Position numbers and translations under genes: made by a program. 64,000 bases of DNA from Vandiemenella viatica. Lineage: Eukaryota; Arthropoda; Insecta; Orthoptera; Morabidae. Each line of letters opens with the position of its first letter. The stretch's first letter is position 1. Below are positions 33,351 to 45,255 of the stretch, piece after piece. The stretch lies in assembly GCA_031002005.1 (NCBI GenBank), contig JARYHS010008074.1, positions 348,774,932 to 348,838,931 on the forward strand, written 5' to 3'. Below the pieces are notes generated by a model. The model was not told the origin of the DNA and made no database searches. It worked only from the letters and a program-made list of their open reading frames with translations.

Positions 33351-34292
33351 TATATGATGATGTTGGCACTCAAATGTAATTACGAAAGTTATACTAGGTT
33401 TGTGTATTTTTGCAAATTCTTAAACTGCAGTAACAAAGGCATTACTCATATGTACGATATTTATCTATCTTTTACTGGAACAACGAATGACATTAGCTTT
33501 TTGCTTTTGGAATTCACATAACTCTTGAATTTTAGAGTGCATAAATATTTCTTGTTCATACACATAACGCTGCGCGGATTTTCAGAAACAATACCTATCA
33601 CGAGCAAGTCAGGATGGCAGTCTAAAAACGAAAGTAAATTGGTGACTTCGTTGTTCATAGGGATAAAAATAGTCTAATAATATTTCATGTGACAATAAAG
33701 TATTAAAGCATATGATACTTACGTGCAAACATAATGGTATCCACATAGAAATAAATGCTTTCATGTCCAATGATAGACAATGTATCTTAAAACAGACTTA
33801 ACATTAACGGGAATAAAAACGTACTTCCATCTAGCGGTGGAAAGAGCAACTGCTTGGAGATCTATTGCTGACGTTAGCACTCCAAGAATCAGTTCAGTAG
33901 ACTAGTACCGGGCTGAAACTTGCTGTTCAAACTCGCACATATGATATGAACATCCCGTTCCTTAAAACATTTTCACTTGGGTTTTTGTTTTTCCTTTCTT
34001 TTGAATAATTATAGATGTACAATTTTTATTTGGTTTTAACGTAAATAATATTTTCATAATAGATTATCCAGAGAACTTTTTATATGCTGATGAATGTTGG
34101 GATCTTAAGTGATTTAGTTTACGGTGTTATTTTAATTTAATGTTAGGACCTTTGTTCAAACTTATGTTCATGTGCTAAAATCATTTGGCATTTAATCTAT
34201 TCAGAATGCCTTAAGACACAACATCATTTGATGAACCTACAACACCTAACTACATAACAAGCAGGTCGACACGAAATCTCGACGTAGCACTT
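33351..34292. other. DNA between satellite and Gypsy remnant
   Basis: No supported gene. Could include the 5' LTR and leader of the Gypsy remnant, but no matching second LTR was found. Confidence 0.4.
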
Positions 34293-37200
34293 TTGGCATT
34301 AGTGGACAAAACCTTAGATCTCTTCTCATCACACGTTCAACTCGAGGTTTCTCCTCGCTCCTCTTTTGATGAAGACATCGTAGGCTTTATTACCAGTTAT
34401 GTGCAATCTGAACAAACAGCACTGGAAATACCAGAAGAACCTAGAAGTGCACAGCTAGACTGTGGCACAAGAAACACTCATAGTTTACTGCAGCTCGTGC
34501 AGATGATGCAGTACATTTTGGAAACAACACTTAACACAAAATTCCAATCACAAATCAAACAGCTTCAAACAAAATTCGAATCACAAATCAAACAGGTGGA
34601 AACAAAATTTGAAAATATTGAGACAAGATTTGATTCACAAGCTAGGCAACTAACAGATCAAAAGTCCATTTTTGAAACCACTTTTCAAAATTTGTAACAT
34701 CACGTCCAGGATGAATTTCAGTAGTATTGCAAAAATATGGATACTAGTTTTGAGAAACTTTTCTAATCACTGGGAGATTGTAAAAACAAGAGTTGTTAAC
34801 AAGTAGAGAAACTATGCGAGGGGATCAACCGTGATAATTCCACAGTTCATAAACAAGTGAAACATAATTCAGGTGAACTTCAGAAAGTAATGAATGAACT
34901 AACTAAATGCAAAAATGACATATTATTTAATAAAGAATAAAAGGACATACTGGAAGACACGCAGACACGCTTAGCTAGTATAAATATAGACGTAGCCAAA
35001 AATGTAAGTGCCCTAGCCACGATCTGTACAACAAATAGTGATAAAGTCCAGCATTGTGAAACAGACTCCGCTTCTTTGAAAACCCAGGTTTCATATAAAA
35101 TTCAGCATTGAGAACCGGAACTCATTTGTCTAAAAAAATCACGAGACATCCTCAAGGAGCTACAGCGACACATTATATGGATACCATCCCAGAGAAGGTA
35201 GAATGTAATCGATGTAGTGGACATGGAAACGTACATCCTGTTAGATTTTTTAAAAACTGGGAGTTCTCTAGACCTTTTACGAATTATTCAGACGAAGAAA
35301 AAGTAAATTGTGTTTGTCAACATTTGGCAGGATCTGCTAAACTGTAGGGGAAAGTCATTTGCAAAATTGTAGGCCTACATCTTTTTCGGAGTTGAAGAAA
35401 TATTTCCTTGGCGATTTCTGGTCGCCAGATGTATTGTGTATGCAAATCCATAAGCCATGGCGCACCATTGAGAGAAACCCCTTAATGATTATACGATTTT
35501 TTTCGTTCAAGAGGCAGATAAAGCAGTTTATTTAGGTGATCCTATACTAGATGTAATTTTGGAAAAGATAATGTGTATCGAATGCCTGAACCTGTGACTA
35601 CACAATTTGCAACACAAGGGTTCACCAAATCTGCAGAGGCTGAAAAGCTTTTACATGTGCTACACCACTTTCATGGAATTCGAGGGGTCTCGCATTCGGA
35701 AGGACGCGGGTTCAAATACCCGTCCGGGCATCCAGATTTGAATTTTCTACGGTTTCCCCACATCACTCCAGGCGAATGCCGTGATGTTTCCTTCAAAAGG
35801 CCATGGTTGAATTCCTTCCCGTTCCTTGCCATAGTGAATTCAATGGGATTCCTGAAAGGAGGAATCATCACTCTCACAATTCAGGCAAAAAACATTACCA
35901 GAATATTCCACACAACAATCGGAGCTGGGAAAACTTTAATAATTCACAACAGCATCATATAAATTTACCCAATTTTTAAATTTATAGGTAGGCTAGATGA
36001 GGCAGTGGAGGTAGAGATAACCAAGGGAACCAAACGCGTAACACAAATTTTACGTCGTTGGAACAAAATTCTGAGCCTGGACCGAGTCACCAATAGGATG
36101 AAGGAGTTTCAAAAAACTAATTCCTGTCTCACTGTCTTGCTTCTTTGAAAACCCAGGTTTCAGACAAAATCCAACATTGCGAACCGGAACTCATTTCTCT
36201 AAAAAGTCACAAGACAGAGGGCTTACCGTGGATTATCGAGTTGGTAGCATTTACCATTATAATCCAATAGATGACTTCATTCAGGAAGAGCATTCGAGCT
36301 CGATACCCCAAGAACAAGCACCATTTATTGAAGTGACTGTTATCAGAAAGCCACTTCACGCATTGATTGATACTGGGGCAGAACTTTCTGCTATTTCTAG
36401 TCTCTCTTTGAGGAATTAAATTTTACTAACCAAGAACTAACCTTTTACCCAGTGCCAAAATTAATGGCTATCACAGCCACGGGGAGTAAGACTAAATCCA
36501 TAACCACAGTACTTATCGAATGGGAAATATATGACGACAACTTTGAAACACTTTTGTATGTTATACCTCGGCCTAGGCCCGATTGTATTTTTGGTATTGA
36601 ATGTCTACATTCAGTTCGTGCTATGTTAGAATGTTATAGGTGGATATTGAATTTCCAAATAAAAAGGCAATTAGTTATGTACTCTGACGAACTGTTTTTG
36701 GAAAGAAAGAGGGGATAATTCAGTGAAAGTACTAGTGATGAATGCCTTATGAAATATCAACGTACATCATTTTTACAGGAAACTTATAGATTTTTCTTTT
36801 TTGGCAGCAGTAAATAATGAATTCCTTACCACCATTTGGCTCATGGCTTTGAAATAGGGGGTGGGAGGGGGGGAGCATGATATTGAAATTAAAAAAGTGT
36901 TTTTCTAATAAAGTAGTTTTTTGGGGCATGTTATCACACCAATGGGAATTAGCCTACTCCCGGTAAATCAAAGCTTTGTGCCTAAGCGACTTCCCATTGC
37001 TCCAGGATGAAAAACAGTTAGAGAGCTTCTTAGGATTTTGCAATTGCTGGCAGAAGTTTGTGAAGGGTCAAACTTTGAATACCGTCATTTTGAGCTGTAA
37101 AGGAAGAAGGGTGCAGTTTGAAAATTGACAAAGGAATGTGAGGAAGATTTCCAACAGGTAAAAAAATGTCTGTATGAACACACAGTACTTTATTCACCAG

Positions 37201-37920
37201 TGTGGGATCTACCTATCATATATATATGTCGGCACCGACAGTTCGGAATATTGTTTAGGAGCTGAGATTTTCCAAACAATTTAACTAGATGGAATGATTG
37301 AAAAGAGGTCACGTTTCCGAGCTGAATGCAATTTTTGTATCACCCAACGAGAGTGTATGGCCATCGTTTCGGCATTTCAAAAGATCCATTAATTGTTACT
37401 GGGAAGGAAGGTCATTGTGTTTTCACACAATGCACTCTCATTCCTCAATAAATGTAGATTACTAAATGGGATGTTAACTCGATGGACCCTTGTGCATCAA
37501 GAGTTTGATTATGATTTCAGATATTTGCCAGATCCGTTTACTTTTGTGTGGGATCTGCCAGGCTGTGTAATGATGCGGGATCCCACTTTGCTGGATTGCA
37601 AGCTGTAGCTATACCCTCTACAAAGAGCCATAGCTCAAGTCATCTGTAATATAATTATTCGAGAGTACATCCCCCAAACAGGACTCCCTAAAAATATAAT
37701 AACTGATAATGGACCACAGTTTACAGGGAAACTCTAGCCACCTATTATCCCCAGAACCTGGTGGAGTGCGTGATGATAGAGCTAGGTAGATGGTTTATAA
37801 CCTAATGCAGTAACAACCACCAAAAAGGGGCTATTGAAGTCCTTTATATTCTCAATATAATAACTCATGTCTCCACATCAGTTACTCCACATGAGATTAT
37901 TCAGCTATATCAGAGGCTTC
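34293..37920 (+). pseudogene. Decayed Gypsy-type LTR retrotransposon (gag-pol remnant)
   Basis: Pieces appear in Gypsy order. Gag start 34293-34697 has a coiled-coil chain (FQSQIKQLQTKFESQIKQ). Capsid block 35170-35560 (HGNVHPVRFFKNWEFSRPF, QHLAGSAKL). Protease near 36340-36410 with LIDTGAELSAIS; 36452-36716 continues the frame (TTVLIEWEIYDDNF, RPDCIFGIE). RT/RNase H tail 36920-37608 (FFGHVITPMGIS, LLGRKVIVFS, LSFLNKCRLLNGMLTRWTL). Integrase traces near 37660-37730 (GLPKNIITDNGPQFTG). Most of RT is deleted and many frameshifts and stops break every part, so it is dead. A SINE is inserted at 35655-35865. The capsid resembles that of the 19993-26872 element. Confidence 0.8.
35655..35865 (+). 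repeat. tRNA-derived SINE, copy 2, inside Gypsy gag
   Basis: Head with B box gcgggttcaaatacccg (35705-35722), then the body gatttgaattttctacggtt, tcactccaggcgaatgccg, gatgtttccttcaaaaggcc. The 3' end (gacctcgatgttga type) is missing, so it is 3'-truncated or rearranged. It interrupts the gag-like frame between 'LLHVLHHFHG' and later coding, so it is younger than the Gypsy element. Confidence 0.7.
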
Positions 37921-38577
37921 CACCAAGGATGGTTTTTTGAATACATAGTTCCCACACAGACAGGTGAATTATACTGAAAACTTGAAAATAGTCTTGCAAC
38001 AGCTAAATAAGCAGGCCTCCCGAAGGAAGGAGGATCAGTCACCACAAACATTTGAAACCACTACCTAGGATGTTGGGGATTTAGTTCTTGTGCAAACACA
38101 CTTTCAACCACAAAATAAAACAGTTCAACTTTCTATGTGAGAGACTTTTCAAATAATCAATAAATCTAATGCAAATTGGTTGTACCCTCCACCTAAATGG
38201 AGTTTATAATGTGGTTTTGTTGACACCATATAAACATACAGAAACAAATGCCATTTCACATATTTTCAGTCAGTGGACATCAGTTTACTGTTATCAGCAC
38301 AAGCCACACAGATCAACTCAATATTGAAGTTGTGTCAGGTTTAAGCATAAAGCTAATTGTATTGCAATAAACAATGACATTTAGTCAGCAAACAAGTAAT
38401 TCTAGGGTCTTTGGAGCCAATTTCTCGAGGTCCAGGGTTCAAATAATTACACGTCTTTCAAGGAAACCGATATTTATTTAACTACTTGTACAAATAATTT
38501 TTTTTTTACTTTCAAGGAGATATATTGTGACTCCAATATAATAGTTGTTCTTTCTACTTAAGTTTAAGCTTAAGAGC
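37921..38577. other. Gypsy 3' region, unassigned
   Basis: No clear frame; may include the rest of the integrase and a 3' LTR that I cannot recognise without its partner. Confidence 0.35.
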
Positions 38578-38929
38578 ATTGAAACCAGGCCTGTAACTAC
38601 CGCCGGGGCAGCCGGGGCCTCAGAGCCCGAGGGGCCCCAAACTGATGGTTAAAAAATTATTGTATTTTAATATCTATTCTAACTTCCCATAAAATAACCA
38701 GCACCTAGCTAAAAGTTAATAATAAAAAAAGCCATCAAAGTGCTAGAGTAAATATTTTTGCGTGTTCATATCTAAGAGCAGACAGCAGAATGTCGAATCG
38801 AATGTGTAATGTCGCTCCAAGTGCCTGCCGAGTGATAAGTTCAGGCTGGGACGTGCAGTGAGCTTGTGCTAAAATTTGGAGAGTGAAAGAACCTTCTGGC
38901 GAAAAGTTCTTGAAAAAATCCTAAACACT

Positions 38930-39880
38930 TGCAACATAAAGTCCCGCATTTCATGGATCTAGTGAAAAGTTAGAATGTGGCAACAAAGGAAACTTTCTCT
39001 CGATAGTTCAGCTCATGTAAAAATATGACCCAGTACTGCAAGAATTGATTCAGCATCCGCAATGGTCTGTGAATAATCTCAGTCTGAAATTCAGAATGAA
39101 CTTATAAACCTATTAGCCTCAGAAATAAAAATAAAAAATTACCATTGAGTTTCAAAAATGCTTTTTTTTTTCATTGATTTTAGATACCACTCAGGACATG
39201 GCTAAAGTTGATCAGTTAAGTGAAGTTTACAGGTATGTCAAAATAGTTAATGATGAAGAAGGGATACCTATTGATATCAATACATTTGAAACTTTTGTAT
39301 CCTTTAGAGAGGTAAAAGTTCAATCCGCCCAAGGTCTTGCAGAAGAAATACTTACTTCATTGGAAGAGAAAAACTTCGCGGACAAGGGTACGACGGGGCT
39401 GCAATCATGAGTGAGGCATACAGCGTAATGAAGAAAAGCGCCTACACGCATACTTTGTGCACTGCACTGCACATAACCTTAATTTACTATTAAACGATAA
39501 GGATACTGTGGAAGGAAACCGAGTGGACTGCCAGTTTTTTGAAACTATTCAAAGTATTCGCATTTTTGGTCACGGTATTTTGCTGGCAAGACTTGTAAGT
39601 GTACGTCATAGAGGCTCAGACTGATTGACTGAATTCGAAAGTGACACTGAAAACTCTTAATCTAACTCACTGGGCTAGTAGGCATGAGGCAGTGTATGAA
39701 CTGAAACACAGATTTTGTGACGTGTTGAAAAGCCTTACCCGCATAACTTTTATTTCCAGGAAAAGCAAAGAAAGAAATGAAGCACAGTAGCTAAAGAACA
39801 AACTTGATAATTTTGTATTACTTTTGGTTGTTCAGTGTGAAGTTTTAGTCTCTCAACTTCATATCATTCTGGTAGTTGAG
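38930..39880 (+). pseudogene. hAT transposase, N-terminal and central part
   Basis: Frames with stops read FRGSSEKL, then LDTTQDMAKVDQLSEVYRYV, SAQGLAEEILTSLEEK, VTLKTLNLTHWASRHEAVYE and LKHRFCDVLKSLTRI. DTTQD..DQLS is the catalytic-Asp block of the TTF/ZMYM1-like branch of hAT, and the TxWxSRHE motif is typical of the same branch. Several stops and frame changes: non-functional. Confidence 0.8.
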
Positions 39881-39884
39881 TTCA

Positions 39885-41790
39885 GTACCATTTTATTTTT
39901 TATTTTTTTTTTTTTTTTTTTGTTAATTTTACGGAGTTGTTATTACATAATGCTAGTGGCCTTGATTTGGTAATGTTCTAAATATTTGATTTGCTGTTCA
40001 CATAGCAATACAGTAGTAACATCTACTGAATTAATGACGACGGAAATATAGAACCAATAAAATTAAAAACAAATTAGGAATCCCGAAAACTTTTGCTATC
40101 CATGTAATATCAGTTTTATTCCTGGTCCAGGCACAATTCAGCACGATGCGTATGGAACTACTTTCACCCGCATTAATTAATACCTTCACTAACATGGCGC
40201 TTATGAAAGCAGTTTGATTGGTTTGTAAAACTGATTTCAGAGTGAATTATGCTCTAACAAAATGTGTCAGTGGGGATTCTGGTCAACTTAACCACAACCT
40301 CCACTAATATTGCTTTCGAAAATCATAGATTCTATTACCCTCATATGAATAACGACGGGCATCACCTGTGGTACTAGTAGGAATTTATTCAGGAAAAGCT
40401 TGTAAGGAAAAATGAATAACGATCGGGTCTACTGGAGATCGCGATTCCGCCAAAATAACATTCAGTAATGACGTCATTACACTGCTGTAGTCAATCGCAA
40501 GACACATTATTTTCAAGCAGTAATTCCGTTGTAATACAGCCTCTAGACTATCATTATTTTCAAGCAGAAATTAGGTTGTAATACATCCTGGACCGGCATA
40601 ATACAGTTTAATGTACTTTGGAAAATATTTCTAGAGGATTCTTGCGTTTTACCACGGCAATTCATGGCGGAATCGCGATATCCAGTAAACCCGATTTATT
40701 TTTATTTTATTTTACTTTAAATAACGGAAAGTATAATATCAAAAATGGATAACTGTCATTTATTTGAATGTTATGTTTCGCGATTCGTACATTTCGAGTT
40801 TTTAATAAACTTCATTGTTTCTTATCTTCTGCCAAAAAAATTCTGATGTTATGTTTTAAGCCAGTACTTGTAACTGATATAGGTAATATAAATTAAACTT
40901 CTCCTTTCATGATTTTTTGCATCTGGTTGTCGTAGATAAATAAACAGCAATATGTAAATTTAAACGAATGTACTAATTGTAACTTTTTGACATATTACTG
41001 CCTCGCCTTATTTTTTTTCCTGCTCTCCATATTTCTGATATCTCTGCTCACTGCCATTTTGCGGAAATAATATCGTTGTTGAATTGCGAGTGTCACATTG
41101 CTTATACAGTAAATAGTCATATCCTTGATGGTTTAAATCTGATAAACAAGTTATCTTAAATCTCATTTAATTGCTAACACACGTATCAAAATCTAAGGGT
41201 ATAATTTTAATGATAGTAGGAATTCATTCTGGAAAAGCATAAAAGGAGGAACGAATAAGTCATTTTTAATTATTTCTTTCGTTATATGAATACGTTACTT
41301 TGGTTAGATTATCAGAGTATTTGGTTAGGATTTTACATAAATAACTGCATTTTACTTTAGATCATGGAGACTATAATTTCGAAAATGGATAACAGTTATT
41401 TATTTGACTAATACATTTCGCATTACGTTTCTCCGAGTTTTTAATAAACTTCATTGTTTCTCAACCGTCTGCCAAAAAAATTCTTAGGTTATGGTTTAAC
41501 CTAGTCCTTATAACTGATACAGATAAAATAGCGTAAATATTGAATCCCCCCCCTTCTCCTTACATGTATTTCTGCGTCTAACTGATACAGATCAAATAGC
41601 GTAAATATTGAATCCCCTTCTCCTTACATGAATTTCTGCGTCTAGTTGTAAATAAACGAAATGCAAGATGATGGAACGAATGTAATATGATGGCTGTTGA
41701 TTGGCGAGTGAAGGCTGGGACGTGTCCATTCTCTAGCCAATAGCAATATTAGCTATAGACGCATACTCCAGATTAGAATTATATATAAGA
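39885..41790. repeat. Unidentified insertion inside the hAT gene
   Basis: Starts with a long T run (39897-39920), suggesting the poly(A) of a minus-strand retroposon. Two related blocks recur within it: 40370-40980 and 41215-41530 share ggaattyattc, aaaatggataac, gagtttttaataaacttcattgtt and ctgccaaaaaaattct. A further local duplication of about 58 bp lies at 41525-41640 (gatacag..tagcgtaaatattgaatcccc). No reverse transcriptase is present and the class is unknown. Confidence 0.5.
40422..40695. mobile_element. Small palindromic MITE nested in the insertion
   Basis: 31-bp inverted ends with a few mismatches (40422-40452, atcgggtctactgg..; 40665-40695). It is 274 bp long and lies in one but not the other of the two related blocks, confirming it is a separate insertion. 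It contains a short internal duplication (tattttcaagcag .. gttgtaatac, twice). Target duplication is unclear, so superfamily is unassigned. Confidence 0.65.
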
Positions 41791-41793
41791 GGA

Positions 41794-42455
41794 TTGTGTA
41801 ATTTATTGTTAAGGATAACTGAAATACGTGGAAAGTTTGAAGAACTTGTTTCTGAAGCATCAGACGTTTGTAGTCGATGGGGAAGAAACAAAGAATTTCG
41901 CCAGAGCAGACTAAGGAAAACGAAAAAACACTTTAATGAGTTGATTGAAGACGAGAGATTAATAGACCCAAAATCTGGTTTCCGAATTACTGTGTTCTAT
42001 CCAACGGTAGACACACTTTGTACTCAACTTGATCGCCTTTTTGAAGGGATGAAAGCTGTTCTTGACACTTATCAAGTAATACAACCTGATTTTTTAGCCA
42101 ATGCAAGTGAAAGTGATATTCACAAAAAGCAGTTGATTTCGTTAATACGTTTCTAAATGACGTGAGTCCAGCCTTTCCTTCACAACTGTGTTCAGGGAAA
42201 AATTCGTTTCAAAACAAACTGGAAAAAATGAAGTTGCTAATTATACGAGAATAGTTAACCACAATTCGCTTTCATCAAGCTACCCAGATGTTTGAACAGC
42301 GTGCATCATATATTTGACTGTTCCTGTGACAGTATCTGAGGCTGAACAGTCCTTTTCTAAGCTTAAATTGATCAAAAATTACTTGAGAAGTACAATCCCT
42401 CAAGAAAGACTCAGCAGCTTAGCTTTGCTTTCAATTGAGCTCAACATATAAACTT
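41794..42455 (+). pseudogene. hAT transposase, C-terminal part with dimerisation region
   Basis: Begins EIRGKFEELVSEASDVCSRW and continues SGFRITVFYPTVDTLCTQL; after a stop near 42156 shifted frames resume with LTVPVTVSEAEQSFSKLKL and SLALLSIEL. The last block is the conserved hAT C-terminal dimerisation region. It directly continues the protein that breaks off near 39880. Confidence 0.8.
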
Positions 42456-43157
42456 TGACAAAGTAACATGAATTCGCTTCTTTGAAAGTTACGAAACAAA
42501 TGTTTAAGAAATAATCAAATGTAACTAATCTTTAATCTTTTCAATCTACACTACTTTCCATGCATCAGTTCCTGATTCCTTGTCTTTTAAGCAAAGTATG
42601 CATTTTAAGTAACTTAATTTACATGTATGGTAACTATATCTTTAATCTAACTTAAACTTTTATTTAGAAAAGTCATATTTTAAATTATCAATTAAAAGTT
42701 TTCCAATAGTTTAATCGTATTAAAAGTTAACGTTTTGAGTTCTTTTATGTTAATAACAGTGTAGCAAATATTTTACCATGTATTTTTAATGTGTGATCTT
42801 ATAAATTTTTAATAAACATACACTCTTTTTAGAAATTTTACTTTTGTAAATATTTTTTTTTTGCCTTATTCTTTTTACAACCATACGCACTGAATATTTA
42901 ATTTCCAAAACTTGTATCCTAAAAATAATCAATTTAATAATTTGTTAATTTATAACCTAGATAAATACTTGAACATTTGGCTTAGTTAACCTTTAGTAGC
43001 TAGTTTTGTTACCATTGCATGAACCAATAGATAGAAACAAATTTTTGTCGAACTGGAATAAACCCCCATGCATATAAAAGGAACAAATATTGAGGGGCCT
43101 CACTATGAAGTTTTGCCCCGGGGCCTCCAAGTTGATAGTTACGTCCCTGATTGAAAC

Positions 43158-43785
43158 TATACGTTACAGACCTTGTAGTGGTTTACTGTGTAGACAAAAC
43201 AGCAAGTACTGGAAAAAGGTCCTGCACCTTCAACTTCAAATAGTGGCACGATTACAGGATCTTGGAGCACAGAATAAGAGTTTTTTTTTTTTTTTTTTTT
43301 TTTTACAATTGTCTGAAAGGGGTGTTATGCCTAACAGGATGTTTTGGATTTGAAATAAAGCCACTGCCTGTTTAATGTAAGGTTGAACTAAAGATTGGAT
43401 TTGTTTCCCACCACAATCATTAGATGCTTGCAAATTGTTAATTACATATCACACATCACTCAAGTTTGTGTAAGGATAACAGTGACAATCACTTGAGTGA
43501 AGAGTATGAAATACTTTGCTTTTGTCTACTGCTAGTATTTTGTTGTGGTGACTGTAACAACAGTTTATACTTTTAACTTCTTTGATCTCGCTCTTCTGCT
43601 CACCAACTATGTTTGACTGCAGACTGGATTCATGTTTTACAATCATGGAATTTTTTTTACGTAGCGGCATGAAAGGACGCTAGATTTCTGCAGATTTTGT
43701 GTTTGAAATGCCATTCTGTTGGAGTGTCATAATGACTCAGTGCAACAAAAGGACAAGTTGATGGTGTGATATATTTTCATGTTCA
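43158..43785. other. Spacer between two hAT elements
   Basis: Includes a 24-T run at 43281-43304, possibly the tail of a minus-strand retroposon. No supported gene. Confidence 0.4.
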
Positions 43786-43793
43786 TATGAAAC

Positions 43794-44701
43794 CAGGAAG
43801 TAATTTCAGGGCCCCCTGCGAAGTTTAATTTTGGGGACCCCTACTTCTTTTCAAGATGTACTTTTGCCTAGACTTTTGAAAATTTTCGTGACTTTGTACA
43901 CACACACACACACACACAAAAAAGCGCGCGTGCGCGAATATCCTACTGACTTGTAAAAAACATTACTTTAAAAATTTCTCACCTAAATCATCACTTTTCT
44001 TGCTTTCTAACCAGCAAAGACCTGCACTAACTTCTCCATGTCGAGAGAACGCGCAATTTGCCTTTCCAATGCTATTATGGCAAGACCTCTTAGCCGTTCG
44101 TTGCTCATTGAAGATCTGCGATAGTTTTTAATTATCTTTAACTTGGAGAAACTACATTCTACTGAGGCAACAGACACTGACATGCACAAAAACGTTCTTA
44201 ACGCAATTGATACATTTGGAAAAATTTGTTGCAAGTTGTTTTCAAAGATGTACTGAAGTACTTCTAAACATGTGTTGGTTTCCTGTGGAAGCATAAGTGA
44301 CAAAAGTTCCAATTCATTTTCAAGAGCCTCCAAATTTAGATCTTCTGACTGCGTTTTAACGTCTCTCAAAGCATCTGCAAGTTTTCTATATACTGTGTTG
44401 AGATTGTATTTATTTGTTGCCAAGTTCTTAATGTCTAAAATAACACCGATCATGTTGCAGATCGACAATAGGGGTATTCTGTTCTGTTTATGGGAAAATA
44501 GGATCAACAATGAAGGCACTGTCGACACTAGGACTATTGTGAACGCAACTTGTTAACATTCTAAATTTGTAGATTATTTATTTTAGCAAGAAAATTGTTC
44601 GATAAGTAAGGACAAATTTTGAAAGGGATCGTGGCGGAGCGCCCCCATGCTTGGGGCCCCCCGCGACTCGAGGTTCTTGTGGTAGCCTTAAACCGGCCCT
44701 G
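43794..44701 (-). mobile_element. Shortened hAT transposon with C-terminal transposase only
   Basis: Flanked by a perfect 8-bp duplication tatgaaac (43786-43793, 44702-44709). Ends start CAGG on both strands (CAGGAAGTAATTTCAGG at left; CAGGGCCGGTTTAAGG on the minus strand at right) followed by GC-rich gggcccc tracts, like the neighbouring 38586-43149 element. At 908 bp it is an internal-deletion derivative. A (CA)n microsatellite lies at 43898-43918. Confidence 0.82.
44007..44528 (-). pseudogene. hAT transposase C-terminus (ZMYM1-type)
   Basis: An unusually clean frame of about 170 codons without its own ATG at the head. It ends FLCMSVSVASVECSFSKLKI, IKNYRRSSMSNERLRGLAII, ALERQIARS: the classic hAT dimerisation block (A-S-x-E-x-S-F-S-x-L-K). 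The N-terminal DNA-binding and catalytic parts are deleted. Related to, but a different copy or family from, the transposase at 41794-42455. Confidence 0.85.
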
Positions 44702-44709
44702 TATGAAAC

Positions 44710-45024
44710 TTTCAATGTCAATTTTAACATTCTTTTTGATCATTTCTGTAAAGTACTTATAGAGAAAGATCATAACATATTGTAAAAATTTTATAATTCA
44801 CGTATATTTTGTAGCCCATCACCATCGAGTTTTCAGTTAGGTACTATGTTTCTACATTCACATTTTTATGTGTATGTAGATTTTTTTTTTTCTTTGAGTC
44901 AGTTTTGTGTCTGCAGGTGTAGTATGAAGGTTGTGATTGACTTTCTCTTCAGTTTCATGAATTTATACTTGCTATTGGACACTAAGTTATTTCAAATACC
45001 AATTACAAATTCAGAGGGGTTGTG
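44710..45024. other. Intergenic DNA, nothing recognised
   Basis: AT-rich, no supported feature. Confidence 0.4.
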
Positions 45025-45255
45025 GTGAGACAGTAACAAGTCAGTATAATGAGCAGAAAGTTAGTCGTAGTGGACTTGCAGCCATTAAGTTTAACATATT
45101 TTTGATTTATGTGGGATTGAAGTGCAGTATTTTTACAGTTTAAGTAATTCAAAGAAGTATTTTTAGTGTGATTAATTGATTAATAAGTCTTAGATTTCGG
45201 GAAGCATTGTCGAGTGTGGATGTATACGGTAAAGGACAATTCGATGATTGTTGTG
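45025..45255 (+). repeat. Dispersed repeat, copy 2
   Basis: Second copy of the 18290-18490 repeat, same orientation, with a small internal duplication (agaagtatttt region) that lengthens it. No LINE coding tail precedes it here. Confidence 0.6.

Larger units (their letters stand above)
38586..43149 (+). mobile_element. hAT transposon, ZMYM1-type transposase, broken
   Basis: Bounded by inverted ends (CAGGCCTGTAACTA at left; reverse complement of right end CAGGGACGTAACTA) and a perfect 8-bp target duplication attgaaac (38578-38585, 43150-43157). GC-rich 'gggcc' stretches follow each end. Transposase pieces lie at about 38930-39880 and 41794-42455. The 42460-43085 part is AT-rich and non-coding. 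A 1.9-kb block (about 39885-41790) is inserted in the middle of the gene. Confidence 0.88.
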
